A stretch of 35,676 nucleotides of DNA, taken from CAVRCA01 sp963719345 (GTDB lineage: Bacteria; Pseudomonadota; Alphaproteobacteria; Acetobacterales; Acetobacteraceae). The stretch is from contig CAVRCA010000008.1 of NCBI GenBank assembly GCA_963719345.1, positions 1-35,676 of the forward strand. The letters are read 5' to 3'. Shown here in pieces: positions 1 to 7,306 of the stretch; within the stretch, counting starts at the first letter, position 1, and each line of letters opens with the position of its first letter. The translations under genes were made by a program, and so were the position numbers. The notes below the pieces were generated by a model. The model saw nothing but the letters and a program-made list of their open reading frames with translations, had not been told where the DNA came from and did no database searches.

Positions 1-1171
1 GCGCATGTCGTCGACGAGATAGCCGATTCGCCGCTCGAAATCGCTCTTCTCGCCGGCGGCGCGATCGACCGGCACTTTGCAAACCACTTCGCACTCGTCG
101 GCCGTAATCGGCACTGGCAGGTCGATCGCCGAGCCCGCTCCTTGCACGATGCGCACATAGGCCACTTGGTCGAAGGTGCGGGCGGCCGAAACATAGCCGC
201 GCGGGTCGGGCGTGCCCAGCAAGTCGGCGTCGCCCAGCTTGGCGAATCCCTGATCGCCCGCGTAGACCGTGGCGGCTTGCACGGGCGTCGTGCCTTTCAG
301 GTCGAGCAACCGCAGCCGCAGCCGGCCGGAGCGCGTCGGCAGGCGCACCGCTTGAAAACCGACCACGCGCGCGCCGCGTTGCCAAGGATCGGGCAAATTG
401 CTCTCGGTGCGCACCCAATATGAGCCGCGTTGGCTTTCAATCCGCAAGACCGTGTAAGCGAGCGGAACGCGGCCCAGTGAGCCATCGCGCTGCCGCACGA
501 CCCAGTAGGGGGCCAAGATGGTGCCCGGCGTCAGCCAGTTGGCCAGCCGCGGGCCGCCGCGTGTTTGCGACCCGCGAAACTCAATCTCGACGTTGCGCTT
601 GTTGGCGCCGGCGCCGCCGCCAGGCTTCAGTAGCCCGACGGGCGAAAAATCTTCGCGCACGGCGAGACAAATCGCCTTGCCCAGCCACTGGCGGTCGGCC
701 GTGGCCCGCGAGCCGCGTCGGCCCAAGGTGCTCGATGTCGCGGTCGATTTGCCGCCACTGGATCCGATAGGCGGCGTCGCGAAAGTCGATCGAAATCAGA
801 AAGACCTGCTCGTCATGTTTGGCAAATAGAGCATCCGAGGCGAAGTCGGCGGGCAACAGCGACAGGCCCTCGAGATCGCCGCCAGCCAAGCGATCGGCCA
901 ACGGATGCTCCGTCGTCACGCGCACCTCGGCCAACTCGCCAAACACGTTGCGGAGTTGGTCGCGCACTTGACGTGTGGTCGATTGTTTCAGTAGCGGCGT
1001 GAGGGCCGCGTGATTGGCAAAGCGCAATACGAACGATAGTCGATACGGTTCGGTTGCGTGCGAGCGAAGTTCGGTTGCGTCTGAGGGAATGACTCCCTCG
1101 GCGGCGCAAGCCGGCCCGCCGGCAAGGATGGCGGCGATGAGCCAACATAGAGCTACGCGGCGAACTGTCAT
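1..1171 (-). CDS. Secreted hypothetical protein, partial, one frameshift
   Basis: The reading starts at ATG 1171 with a signal peptide (MTVRRVALCWLIAAILAGG, then PACA) and runs off the left edge of the window. The first frame holds to about residue 155 (through 'RDIEHLG'). After a one-base slip near 690-715 a second uninterrupted frame continues to position 1. That second part includes 'KAICLAVREDFSPVGLLKPG', a Gly/Ala/Asn linker, 'YWVVRQRDGSLGRVPLAYTV' and 'GRLRLRLLDLKGTTPV', which looks like a beta-rich secreted domain. I do not recognise a named family. Long secreted proteins of unknown function with this style are common in Pirellulales. An upstream in-frame ATG at 1234 is possible, but it would put 21 residues ahead of the signal peptide. 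It is divergently oriented from the FG-GAP gene. Confidence 0.7.
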
Positions 1172-1343
1172 GATTGTGCGGTCGGGCGTGTTCGCTGTTC
1201 GCGTTTTGAAAACGGCCAGCATCGGGAAGCGCATCTAACCCGGATTCTCCGAGATCGTCCGGCGGGAAGCAAGCGACAAAAGTAGCACAGGACAAGGAGA
1301 CACTACCGAATCGCGCGTTCGATTCTGCGATCTCGGCGCTATT

Positions 1344-1493
1344 GGTGGCTGGGGCATAGCCGCGGCAAGACCCGTGTTGATGAACGCAAACGGTTACGCC
1401 GCGGCGGTGCCCCGGTACCGCCGCCACCGGGGCACCGCTTGGCCTTGCGCGTCTACCGGAAGCCCGTCTTGGCCAAGCTATGCCCCAGCCACC
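1344..1493. repeat. Nested palindromic intergenic element (MITE/REP-like)
   Basis: Two inverted repeats are nested in this non-coding stretch. The outer arms GGTGGCTGGGGCATAGC (1344-1360) and its exact reverse complement (1477-1493) are perfect over 17 bp, and pairing continues imperfectly inward for about 11 bases. The inner arms GCGGTGCCCCGGT (1404-1416) and its reverse complement (1426-1438) are perfect over 13 bp with a 9-base loop. The whole could fold into one long branched stem. It lies between two divergent genes, so a simple terminator role does not fit. A short GCGCT occurs just outside both ends (1336-1340, 1494-1498) but is too short to claim as a target duplication. Confidence 0.75.
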
Positions 1494-1574
1494 GCGCTCG
1501 GCTGGGCTAGTCGTGTTACGATGGTCTTGATGCCGCTGGCAAGGTAGGATCGTAATCGAGTTTGAGAACCGTCC

Positions 1575-2802
1575 ATGACCTCCGTGCGCTCACTCGTGAT
1601 CTTAGGTCTCGCTTCGTCGGCCGCCTTTGCCACGCGCCGTGCCGAGCGGCCGACGTGCCGTTTGAAGTGGAGCACCGCCAATTGGCCGCGCTCGGCGGGG
1701 AACACCTGGCGCATGCCATTGACCTGAAAACGCCGGCCGGACGTGCGATTATTGCCTGGGGCGAGCGGATTTTGATGTGGCCGCTGCCCGGCGGCGAGCA
1801 ACAAGAAATCGTCGCCCGTGTTTCAGACATGGAGTATTCCAACGGCGGCTGCTCCCTGGACGTTGACGGCGACGGCGATGACGATCTGGTGGTGGCCCGC
1901 GGCAGGACGCGTTCGTGCGCCGATCCGAGCTTGTTTTGGTATGAGCAGCCGGACGGCGACGCAGTGGACCGCGCACACAATCGGCGAGTTGGGCCGCGGC
2001 AATATCGCGCCGCACGACATTCACCCCTTTGCCGCCCGCCGCGGCGATGGCGCCATGCGACGCGGCGTGGTGGCGGTCATCGATCGAAAGCAACTCGTCT
2101 GGTACGAGATACCCGAATGACCCGCGGCAGCCCTGGACGCCGCACGCCATCGCCGAGTTGCCGCTGGCAAGCCAGTCGGGCATCGCCGTCGGCGATCTGG
2201 CCGGAAATGGCCGGGCCGACGTGGCCTGCGGTATGTTTTGGGCCGAATGCCCTGCCGACCCGGGCGCGACCGCTGGACCATTCGCCGCTTCGGTCATTGG
2301 GAGGACGGCGGTTGGGGCGGCATGGCGAAACTCGCGCTGGCCGACATGGATGGCGACGGCGACATGGAGATCGTGGCCAGCGAGGCGGAAATTCCGGAGG
2401 CGCGTCTGGGAATCTTCACCCGCGACCCCAAACAGCCCGACGCGCCTTGGAGCTGCCGCGAGTTGGAACGGGGCCTCTACTGTCCGCACAGCCTGGTGCT
2501 CACCGATCTCGACCGCGACGGCCGTCCCGATGTGGTGGTGGGCGAAATGACCGCCGGCGGCTGGTCGTTTCCGTTGAATCCCGCTCCGCGGATCATTGCC
2601 TGGCTCAATCGGGGCGACAAGGCGCCCGACCGCCACATCTTGGCCGAAGGGTTGGGCGTGCATGAAATGGGTCTGCTGCCCGTGGCGGGCGACGATGGGC
2701 AGCTTTACGCTGTTTGCGGCGGATGAGATCCAGCCGCAAAAGTTTCCGGAGATGCGGACGCACGTCAGCCTGTGGACGGTTGGCCCACGAAAAAAAGATT
2801 GA
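1575..2802 (+). CDS. Secreted FG-GAP/VCBS repeat protein, several frameshifts
   Basis: ATG 1575 opens a signal peptide (MTSVRSLVILGLASSAAFA). The protein then continues through about five frames to the stop at 2802. Three FG-GAP/VCBS-type calcium loops are visible: 'LDVDGDGDDDLVVARG' near 1855-1905, 'LADMDGDGDMEIVASE' near 2338-2390 and 'LTDLDRDGRPDVVVGE' near 2500-2550. The Asp spacing (DxDxDG) is that of the Ca-binding blades of seven-bladed beta-propellers. 'LFWYEQPDGD' and 'RIIAWLNRGDKAPDRHILAEG' match the text of planctomycete propeller proteins that are exported and sometimes attached to catabolic modules. The ligand is unknown. Frame changes are near 1650, 1970, 2120, 2270 and 2725. 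The conserved text across the breaks argues for sequencing error over a pseudogene. Confidence 0.75.
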
Positions 2803-3043
2803 AACATCAATAGGTTTTATCTGCCTGTTGATTCCGCGACTGCCGCGAGTGGATTCTCGGCATCCGCGCAATCGCGGTTCCCAGAGTGCCGCGGACAATG
2901 ATTGGCTCCAGGCAGTCGCCTTGTAACCGACTAGCGGCAAAGCGAGTTAAGACCAGATCGCAAGTCGCGTCGGCCCATCCGGCACATGACGTGCTAAGTG
3001 TCCTTTCGCCGAACCAAGGCGTAAGCAGGAAAGGGCGACTAGC
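2803..3043. other. Intergenic stretch, nothing recognised
   Basis: No frame here carries a plausible protein, and I see no repeat or strong promoter. The final bases hold a purine-rich ribosome-binding site (AGGAAAGG at about 3027-3034) for the small gene that follows. Confidence 0.5.
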
Positions 3044-3186
3044 ATGAAGCTAATCTTCTTAGGTCTGATCTTGTTCGTTGGCGGCTGGCGACGACGCAGA
3101 CCTTCGAGGTCACTGGGAACGCTCAGAGCACCATGGGACAGTTCCCCACGGTTTGCGTGCAAACGACCTACCGCGTGACCTTTTAA
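3044..3186 (+). CDS. Small secreted or membrane-anchored protein (~47 aa)
   Basis: ATG 3044 is preceded by AGGAAAGG with about 9 bases of spacing. The reading MKLIFLGLILFVGG gives a short hydrophobic leader. A one-base slip near 3085 then leads into 'LATTQTFEVTGNAQST' and 'TVCVQTTYRVTF', ending at TAA 3184-3186. Without the slip the frame turns Arg-rich and ends in a poor composition, so the shifted reading is preferred. Function is unknown. The size and the short leader resemble tiny exported proteins often seen in planctomycete intergenic regions. An imperfect GC hairpin (3270-3288) lies downstream and could act as a weak terminator. Confidence 0.45.
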
Positions 3187-3302
3187 GATGGGTCTGGCCT
3201 GCGCGAAATCACCGGGCTACGGGGCCTGAACGAGGCAAGGGTTTGTGTCCGATCCGTTTCCGCCGCCCCCTGCCGGCCTGCCCGGCAGGAGCGCAAGTTT
3301 GA

Positions 3303-3433
3303 CAGGCTAAGGCGGCTCGTTTATCACAGCCCAGCAAACTTCTTCACCGGCCAGACAAGCTGGCAGGGGTCGTAGATGTTAGCCCCGCTAACGCACCTTA
3401 GCCTGGCAAACTTCTTCACCGGCCAGGCAAGCT
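3303..3433. repeat. Direct and inverted repeats abutting the insertion sequence
   Basis: A 28-bp direct repeat beginning GCAAACTTCTTCACCGGCCA occurs at 3334-3361 and 3406-3433 with one difference (period 72 bases). The second copy ends on the base just before the IS terminal repeat at 3434. An inverted repeat CAGGCTAAGG (3303-3312) / CCTTAGCCTG (3396-3405) encloses the first copy. The second copy also forms a GCCTGGC/GCCAGGC stem (3401-3407 with 3422-3428). This looks like a structured intergenic repeat family that may have served as the IS landing site. Confidence 0.7.
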
Positions 3434-3456
3434 CTATCATTCCGAAATTTGGTTGG
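3434..3456 (+). repeat. IS left terminal inverted repeat
   Basis: This is the outer 23 bases of the insertion sequence on the transposase 3' side. It is an exact reverse complement of 6194-6216. Identity stops at base 24. Confidence 0.9.
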
Positions 3457-3473
3457 CGCACGGTTTGCGTTGG

Positions 3474-5319
3474 TCAACCGGCAAGCTTGGCCTCCTGTTG
3501 TTGCCAGTCGTCATAGTAGCCGAGCAGGTTGTCGAGCGAATTGTCCTTCCGGAGCAGGCGTTTGGGAAGGCGGCCAAGGCCCGACTGATTTCGTTCTTTC
3601 TGCCACACGGAAAAAGGGCCAGCCGTTCGGCCGGCTGCCGCCAGCGTATCAGCCAGATTCTCGGGCGTTCCAAGCACCAGTTCCACATAACGCGGATTGT
3701 CCAGGTTCGGAACCAACATTGATTCCTCGGGCAATGCCTGAAAGTCGCGGGTCAACTTGCGGCGACCGTGCGTGCGGCGGCGAACACGCTTGGTTTGCCC
3801 CCAATGCGTTTCTAGCCCGTTCGTCGTTCGTTCGTGGAAGCTCTCTTCGCCGCTGGGGAGATATTCCCAATAACGGTCCAGATGCGTGTAGACGGTTGCG
3901 TTCAGACTTCGCTGCAGAAGATCGGCTTCCTCGAGGCTGCGTTGCCGGCACTCCTCCCGCAGTTCCTGCAGAGAGGAGATCATCGTGCGTTGCTCGGACG
4001 CGGTCAGCCGGTAGGAGTCGTGCAGAGGGCTGCTTCCTTGGGCCGAGAATCGAAACACGTCACGCAAGCGCTGAAACACCATCCAGGCGGCTTCGTAGTG
4101 CGTCGCCGCCGCCACAACCTGCGGGTCCGTCAGGTAGGCGTTCAGCATCTTCGCCAAGTTGCAAAGCGCCTGTGGCATTTTACGTCCGACGTGTTGTTCT
4201 TGCAGACGTTTCAAGCCGGCTCCGGCCCGCGCCACGCGACGGTGCAAGTACAGCAGATAGGGATCGAAAGGGAATCCCTGCCGCCGTCCGTCTCGGGCGT
4301 AGTCGAGAATCCATTGATGGAACGCCAAGAGCAACTCGCGTCCCAGCAGCTCAGGCCAGGGGCCGGCCACCGGCTTTCCCTCCAGGATGTCGCGCAACAC
4401 CAATTCGCCTTGCGTCAGTTCGCGGTGTTCGCGGAGCCACTGAAGCTGTCCGGCACGTTGCTCTTTCATGCGAGGTTGCAGCTTCAACTGCCGCAGCAGC
4501 TTGGAAAGCGCGAGTTGCGGCGCCCGGTAGAGGTCTTCGCCGATGTCACGCAACAGGTGAAATTGGCAGACGTGGTGCTTCACGCCCTGCAAGGCGTGGT
4601 CGCAGGCGCCGCTCATCACGTCGCTTAAATCGTGCAGTACGCGATCGGGCAGGCCATACGCTTCCCGCAGTTCGGCCAGGCAAGGGGCCGCCTCGTCGAG
4701 GTTTTCACTGGAGATCTTCCAACAGCCCAGCAGCAGATCGTCTTCGGCCTCCATGACGCCAAAAAACACGGGGCTACCGACTTCCTGCGTGCCGTCGATC
4801 AGCCAAGTCACGGTTCCGCGCTGCTGCAGGTACTCGCGGATTTGCGGGGCCGACTGGCGGTGCAAATGGCCCAAATAAAACAGGAACTTCTGCTGAAGTT
4901 CATAGAGGCTGCTAAAAGGAATCTCCAGCGATGCTAAATCCACGGCGATGTCTTGCAGCTTGCGCCCTTGCAAGAAGCTCTCTCGGCCCACGTAGGCAAT
5001 CAGATCGTAGGCGTAATGAGCGCCTCGAGGCACTAACCCCGCCAACCGGGGCGAAGGATGGGTCACCACGCCCTTTTCGCCACGTTCCAGGCGAACGATT
5101 TCTTGCGATTCGAATCGCGAAAATCGCAGACTCACCACCTGCCGACGGGTCGTCTTGAGAACGGGCCAAGGGCATCCTGCCGCGTCGCTCGGTGACGTCT
5201 CTTGATCGAACGTGTAGACCGTGTGGTTGGGCAAGCAAGCGGCGGCTTGCAGCTCTCCCACGCCGCTGTCCCGCAGTTCCTGGGCGAGAATCGAGAGGCT
5301 CAACGTTCCGTTTTTTTTT
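3474..5319 (-). CDS. IS transposase catalytic part (OrfB), reached by -1 slip
   Basis: This is the transposase core, about 610 residues, read without interruption to TGA 3474-3476. The likely catalytic triad is Asp in 'TWLIDGTQEVG', Asp in 'DRVLHDLSDVMSG' and Glu in 'TTNGLETHWGQTK'. Between them is 'HHVCQFHLLRDIGEDL', the C-x-x-H pattern seen in MULE-like and related DDE enzymes. An alpha-helical insertion lies between the second Asp and the Glu. The frame stays open upstream to 5606, but that part is a shadow of OrfA and has no good start or ribosome-binding site. The enzyme is therefore most likely made as an OrfA-OrfB fusion of about 840 residues (5989 to 3474). Its role would be cutting and joining the element ends. 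Confidence 0.85.
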
Positions 5320-5989
5320 CCAATGAGTAGAACTGGATGACGCGCCGCACGTCCTGAGCCTGAATGCCGATGCCTTGGGAACGGAGCTTCTTCGCCAGCG
5401 ACGCGGGGCTGGCCTTGGGCGTATCGATCAGTTGCACCAGCAGGCGAATGACGGTCTTGACGCTGATCCCTTCCGGGCAACGACGCGAAGGAGCGGTCTT
5501 GCTGGTCGCCGCGACCTGGCCTGCGCCACGTTGCTCTTGGCGTTGCTGTTGCTGGGCGGCGGCGCGGGCCGAATCGCGCGACAGATAGACGGTCTGACGT
5601 CCCCAAGAACCGCGCGTCAGCTCTTTCTTCTGCAGCAACCAGCTGAGTTGGTTATGGACGTGCGTTTGAAGTTGCTCCTGCAGTTCGGCTACGGTCTTGC
5701 CGGCGGACGACGCCTCGACCAGGGCACGAATCGTTTGCAGCAAGGTGCCGTGCGACGAAAAGCAGACTTTGCGATAGGTCCACAGTCCTTCGGTTGTGAA
5801 GTGGGGTGTCTCGCGCAGCGTGACGTAGGTGCCGTTTTGGTTGCAACTGGAAAAATATCCGTGCTTGCTGAGGGCCCTGCGCACGGTGCGGCGTGAGACA
5901 TGGAGTTGTTTGGCCAAGGCCGCGCAGGTGGCGACGGTTCTTTGTTGCAGGATGCCGATCACGCGGTCTGGCTTGGCGGGCGCTTCCAC
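5300..5989 (-). CDS. IS OrfA, helix-turn-helix protein
   Basis: This is a protein of 229 residues ending at TGA 5300-5302. I chose GTG 5989 as the start because AAAGGA lies about 5 bases upstream; the frame also extends to a GTG at 6016 without a ribosome-binding site. Residues about 10-50 form a helix-turn-helix ('CAALAKQLHVSRRTVRRALSK'). A second winged-helix-like segment follows ('TVAELQEQLQTHVHNQLSWL'). There is then a Gln/Arg-rich linker near 150 and another possible DNA-binding segment ('SPASLAKKLRSQGIGIQAQDV') just before the A9 run. It probably supplies DNA-end recognition to the fused transposase, and alone could act as a repressor. The frame is intact. Confidence 0.75.
   Translation of the reverse strand: MEAPAKPDRVIGILQQRTVATCAALAKQLHVSRRTVRRALSKHGYFSSCNQNGTYVTLRETPHFTTEGLWTYRKVCFSSHGTLLQTIRALVEASSAGKTVAELQEQLQTHVHNQLSWLLQKKELTRGSWGRQTVYLSRDSARAAAQQQQRQEQRGAGQVAATSKTAPSRRCPEGISVKTVIRLLVQLIDTPKASPASLAKKLRSQGIGIQAQDVRRVIQFYSLEKKTER
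5311..5319 (-). promoter_or_regulatory. A9 slippage site joining OrfA and OrfB
   Basis: On the coding strand the sequence reads ATTGGAAAAAAAAACGG. OrfA reads GAA AAA AAA ACG and stops five codons later. The transposase frame reads GGA AAA AAA AAC, which is the -1 frame. Poly-A runs of this length support ribosomal -1 shifting or transcriptional slippage in several IS families. The caution is that this assembly tends to lose bases, and a true A10 would make OrfA and OrfB one continuous frame. Confidence 0.6.
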
Positions 5990-6000
5990 GATTGTCCTTT

Positions 6001-6046
6001 CATGTAAACATAGCACGAAAACTATTCCGTTTTATATTACATGTAA
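6001..6046 (-). promoter_or_regulatory. AT-rich leader with palindrome upstream of IS OrfA
   Basis: The perfect palindrome TTACATGTAA (6037-6046) and a second CATGTAA (6001-6007) flank an AT-rich segment directly upstream of OrfA. Its composition stands out from the surroundings. It is a plausible promoter and operator, perhaps for OrfA itself. No clean -35/-10 pair is evident. Confidence 0.35.
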
Positions 6047-6193
6047 GGACAAATGAGGCCAAGGTGACGGCTAGCAGATGAGAAAAGCCCGGCAATTTCG
6101 CGAGACGCTGTTGGAGGGGCCTGTCCCGCGCCTGTAAAATGAGACCCAGGGTACGGAGCCTAAACTATGGTTGGGCAACCAGATACTTCAATC

Positions 6194-6216
6194 CCAACCA
6201 AATTTCGGAATGATAG
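6194..6216 (-). repeat. IS right terminal inverted repeat
   Basis: This is the outer 23 bases of the insertion sequence on the OrfA side and an exact reverse complement of 3434-3456. A small palindrome (GGTTG-GG-CAACC, 6169-6180) lies just inside and could be a subterminal binding site. Confidence 0.9.
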
Positions 6217-6645
6217 GGTTTATGCCGGTGGAGCGGTGATTGACCGGCTAGAAGCGGCGCCAACGCAACTCAGCTTTTCCCATTTCCGCGTCGCGTCCGC
6301 CGCCGGAGGCGGCGGACGCGACGCGGAAAGTGGCGGGACAGGTTGTCGCGGGGGCGATCTAGCGGTCAATCATCGCTCGACCGGGGCAAACCCGGATCGT
6401 GGCGGACCAAAACCAGCATCACGCAAGTCCAAAGCGAACGCATTTTGCGCACGCCAGAGCGGTGGCGCCTGTTGCCTTCTGATATCCTGCCGCCGGCCTC
6501 ATTACAATTGCTTATGCTGGAGGCCACGGATCGAACGCCTAGGAAACACGGAGACCAAGCAAGGAATCGCGTTCTCTCGGGGGCGAATTCGTCTTCCGCT
6601 ACTTTTTTTGAGTACATTTCCCACCCCTGCGCGCTTGAAGAGTCG
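6217..6645. other. Intergenic stretch between IS and sigma-factor gene
   Basis: Apart from the strong hairpin at 6283-6329 I see no supported feature. Frames that stay open here have no credible protein content. No clear -35/-10 pair for the sigma gene was found. Confidence 0.5.
6283..6329. repeat. Long perfect GC hairpin, 22-bp arms, 3-base loop
   Basis: The left arm 6283-6304 and right arm 6308-6329 are exact reverse complements over 22 bases, with loop GGA. The arms are built on CGTCGCGTCCGCCGC. There is no following T-run, so it is not a canonical intrinsic terminator. It sits between the IS and the sigma-factor gene. A dispersed REP-like repeat or a cruciform-forming site is the more likely class. 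Confidence 0.75.
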
Positions 6646-7306
6646 ATGGCGAACGATTCGGCCCCCACCGGGTTCGACGCCGCTCGGTTGGTCCAGGAGC
6701 ACCAGGCGGGCGTGTGGCGATATTTGCGCGTGCCGGGCTGCGACCCCACCGAGGCCGAAGACCTGACGCAAGAGACCTTTTTGGCCGTGCTCACCAAGCC
6801 CTTTCACGATCATAACCACTCGGCCACCGCCGCCTACCTGCGGACGGTCGCTCGGAACTTGCTCATCACCAGCCGGCGGAAGATGGTGCGCGGACCGGCC
6901 GCCGTTGGCTCGGCGGGCGGCGAGTTTCAGTCGCTCGAGATGGCTGAAGCAGATGCCGCCTGGCGTCGCTGGGCTGTGCGGTCGGGGATCGGGGGCCGGG
7001 ACGACGGCGAGGATTTGCTTGCCGCATTGCGGCATTGCCTGGAGGAACTAACCTCGCGTGCCCGGCAGCGCTGATCTGCGGTATGGCCGCCAGGCCACAC
7101 GGGCAGCGATCGCAGCCGCGCTGAACCTCAGCGAAGATGGGGCGAAAAACTTGTTGCAGCGGGCCAAGCAGCAGTTGCGGCAGTGCGTCGAAAAGCGGTG
7201 TTCGGAAACACGGCGGTCCGATGAGCGGCCTTTGCGACAGGCGAACGAGGCGCATCGAGTGGAGTCGGCGCCCGGCAATCTGCGCCGGCGAAGGAGAGCA
7301 ACCACG
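6646..7306 (+). CDS. ECF-type RNA polymerase sigma factor, one or more frameshifts
   Basis: ATG 6646 begins MANDSAPTGFDAARLVQEHQ. Region 2 is clear: 'YLRVPGCDPTEAEDLTQETF' and 'AYLRTVARNLLITSRRK'. The frame breaks near 7065 and resumes with region 4: 'AAIAAALNLSEDGAKNLLQ' and 'RAKQQLRQCVEKR', the helix-turn-helix that would contact the -35 element. The length (about 210-220 residues) fits an ECF sigma. The true stop is uncertain, because the resumed frame reads through into the next gene. An ATGA-type overlap with ATG 7307 is plausible if another base is missing. The downstream partner has an anti-sigma-like N-terminus and a membrane anchor, suggesting an ECF/anti-sigma pair acting on the same operon. 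Confidence 0.75.

Larger units (their letters stand above)
3434..6216 (-). mobile_element. Insertion sequence, 2.78 kb, with 23-bp perfect TIRs
   Basis: The element is bounded by perfect 23-bp inverted repeats (3434-3456 and 6194-6216), each beginning CTATCATTCC at its outer edge. Inside, on the minus strand, are a helix-turn-helix OrfA (5300-5989) and a large DDE-type transposase reading (3474 to about 5319) in the -1 frame, connected through an A9 run. No direct target duplication is visible outside the ends. The flanks are AAGCT on the left and GGTTT on the right. Both coding frames are free of indels over about 2.5 kb, unlike the host genes on either side. I cannot assign an IS family with confidence; two-frame architecture and a CxxH-containing DDE domain are compatible with several MULE-like or unclassified groups. 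Confidence 0.88.

Noticed and set aside
3301..3433. CRISPR array
   Set aside because: Only two repeat copies with a 44-base gap and internal hairpins, no cas genes, and a better fit to a dispersed intergenic repeat.
3449..4756. 435-residue open frame on the plus strand
   Set aside because: It is the shadow of the transposase on the other strand, rich in Arg/Ala/Ser with no family text, and the transposase has clear DDE motifs.
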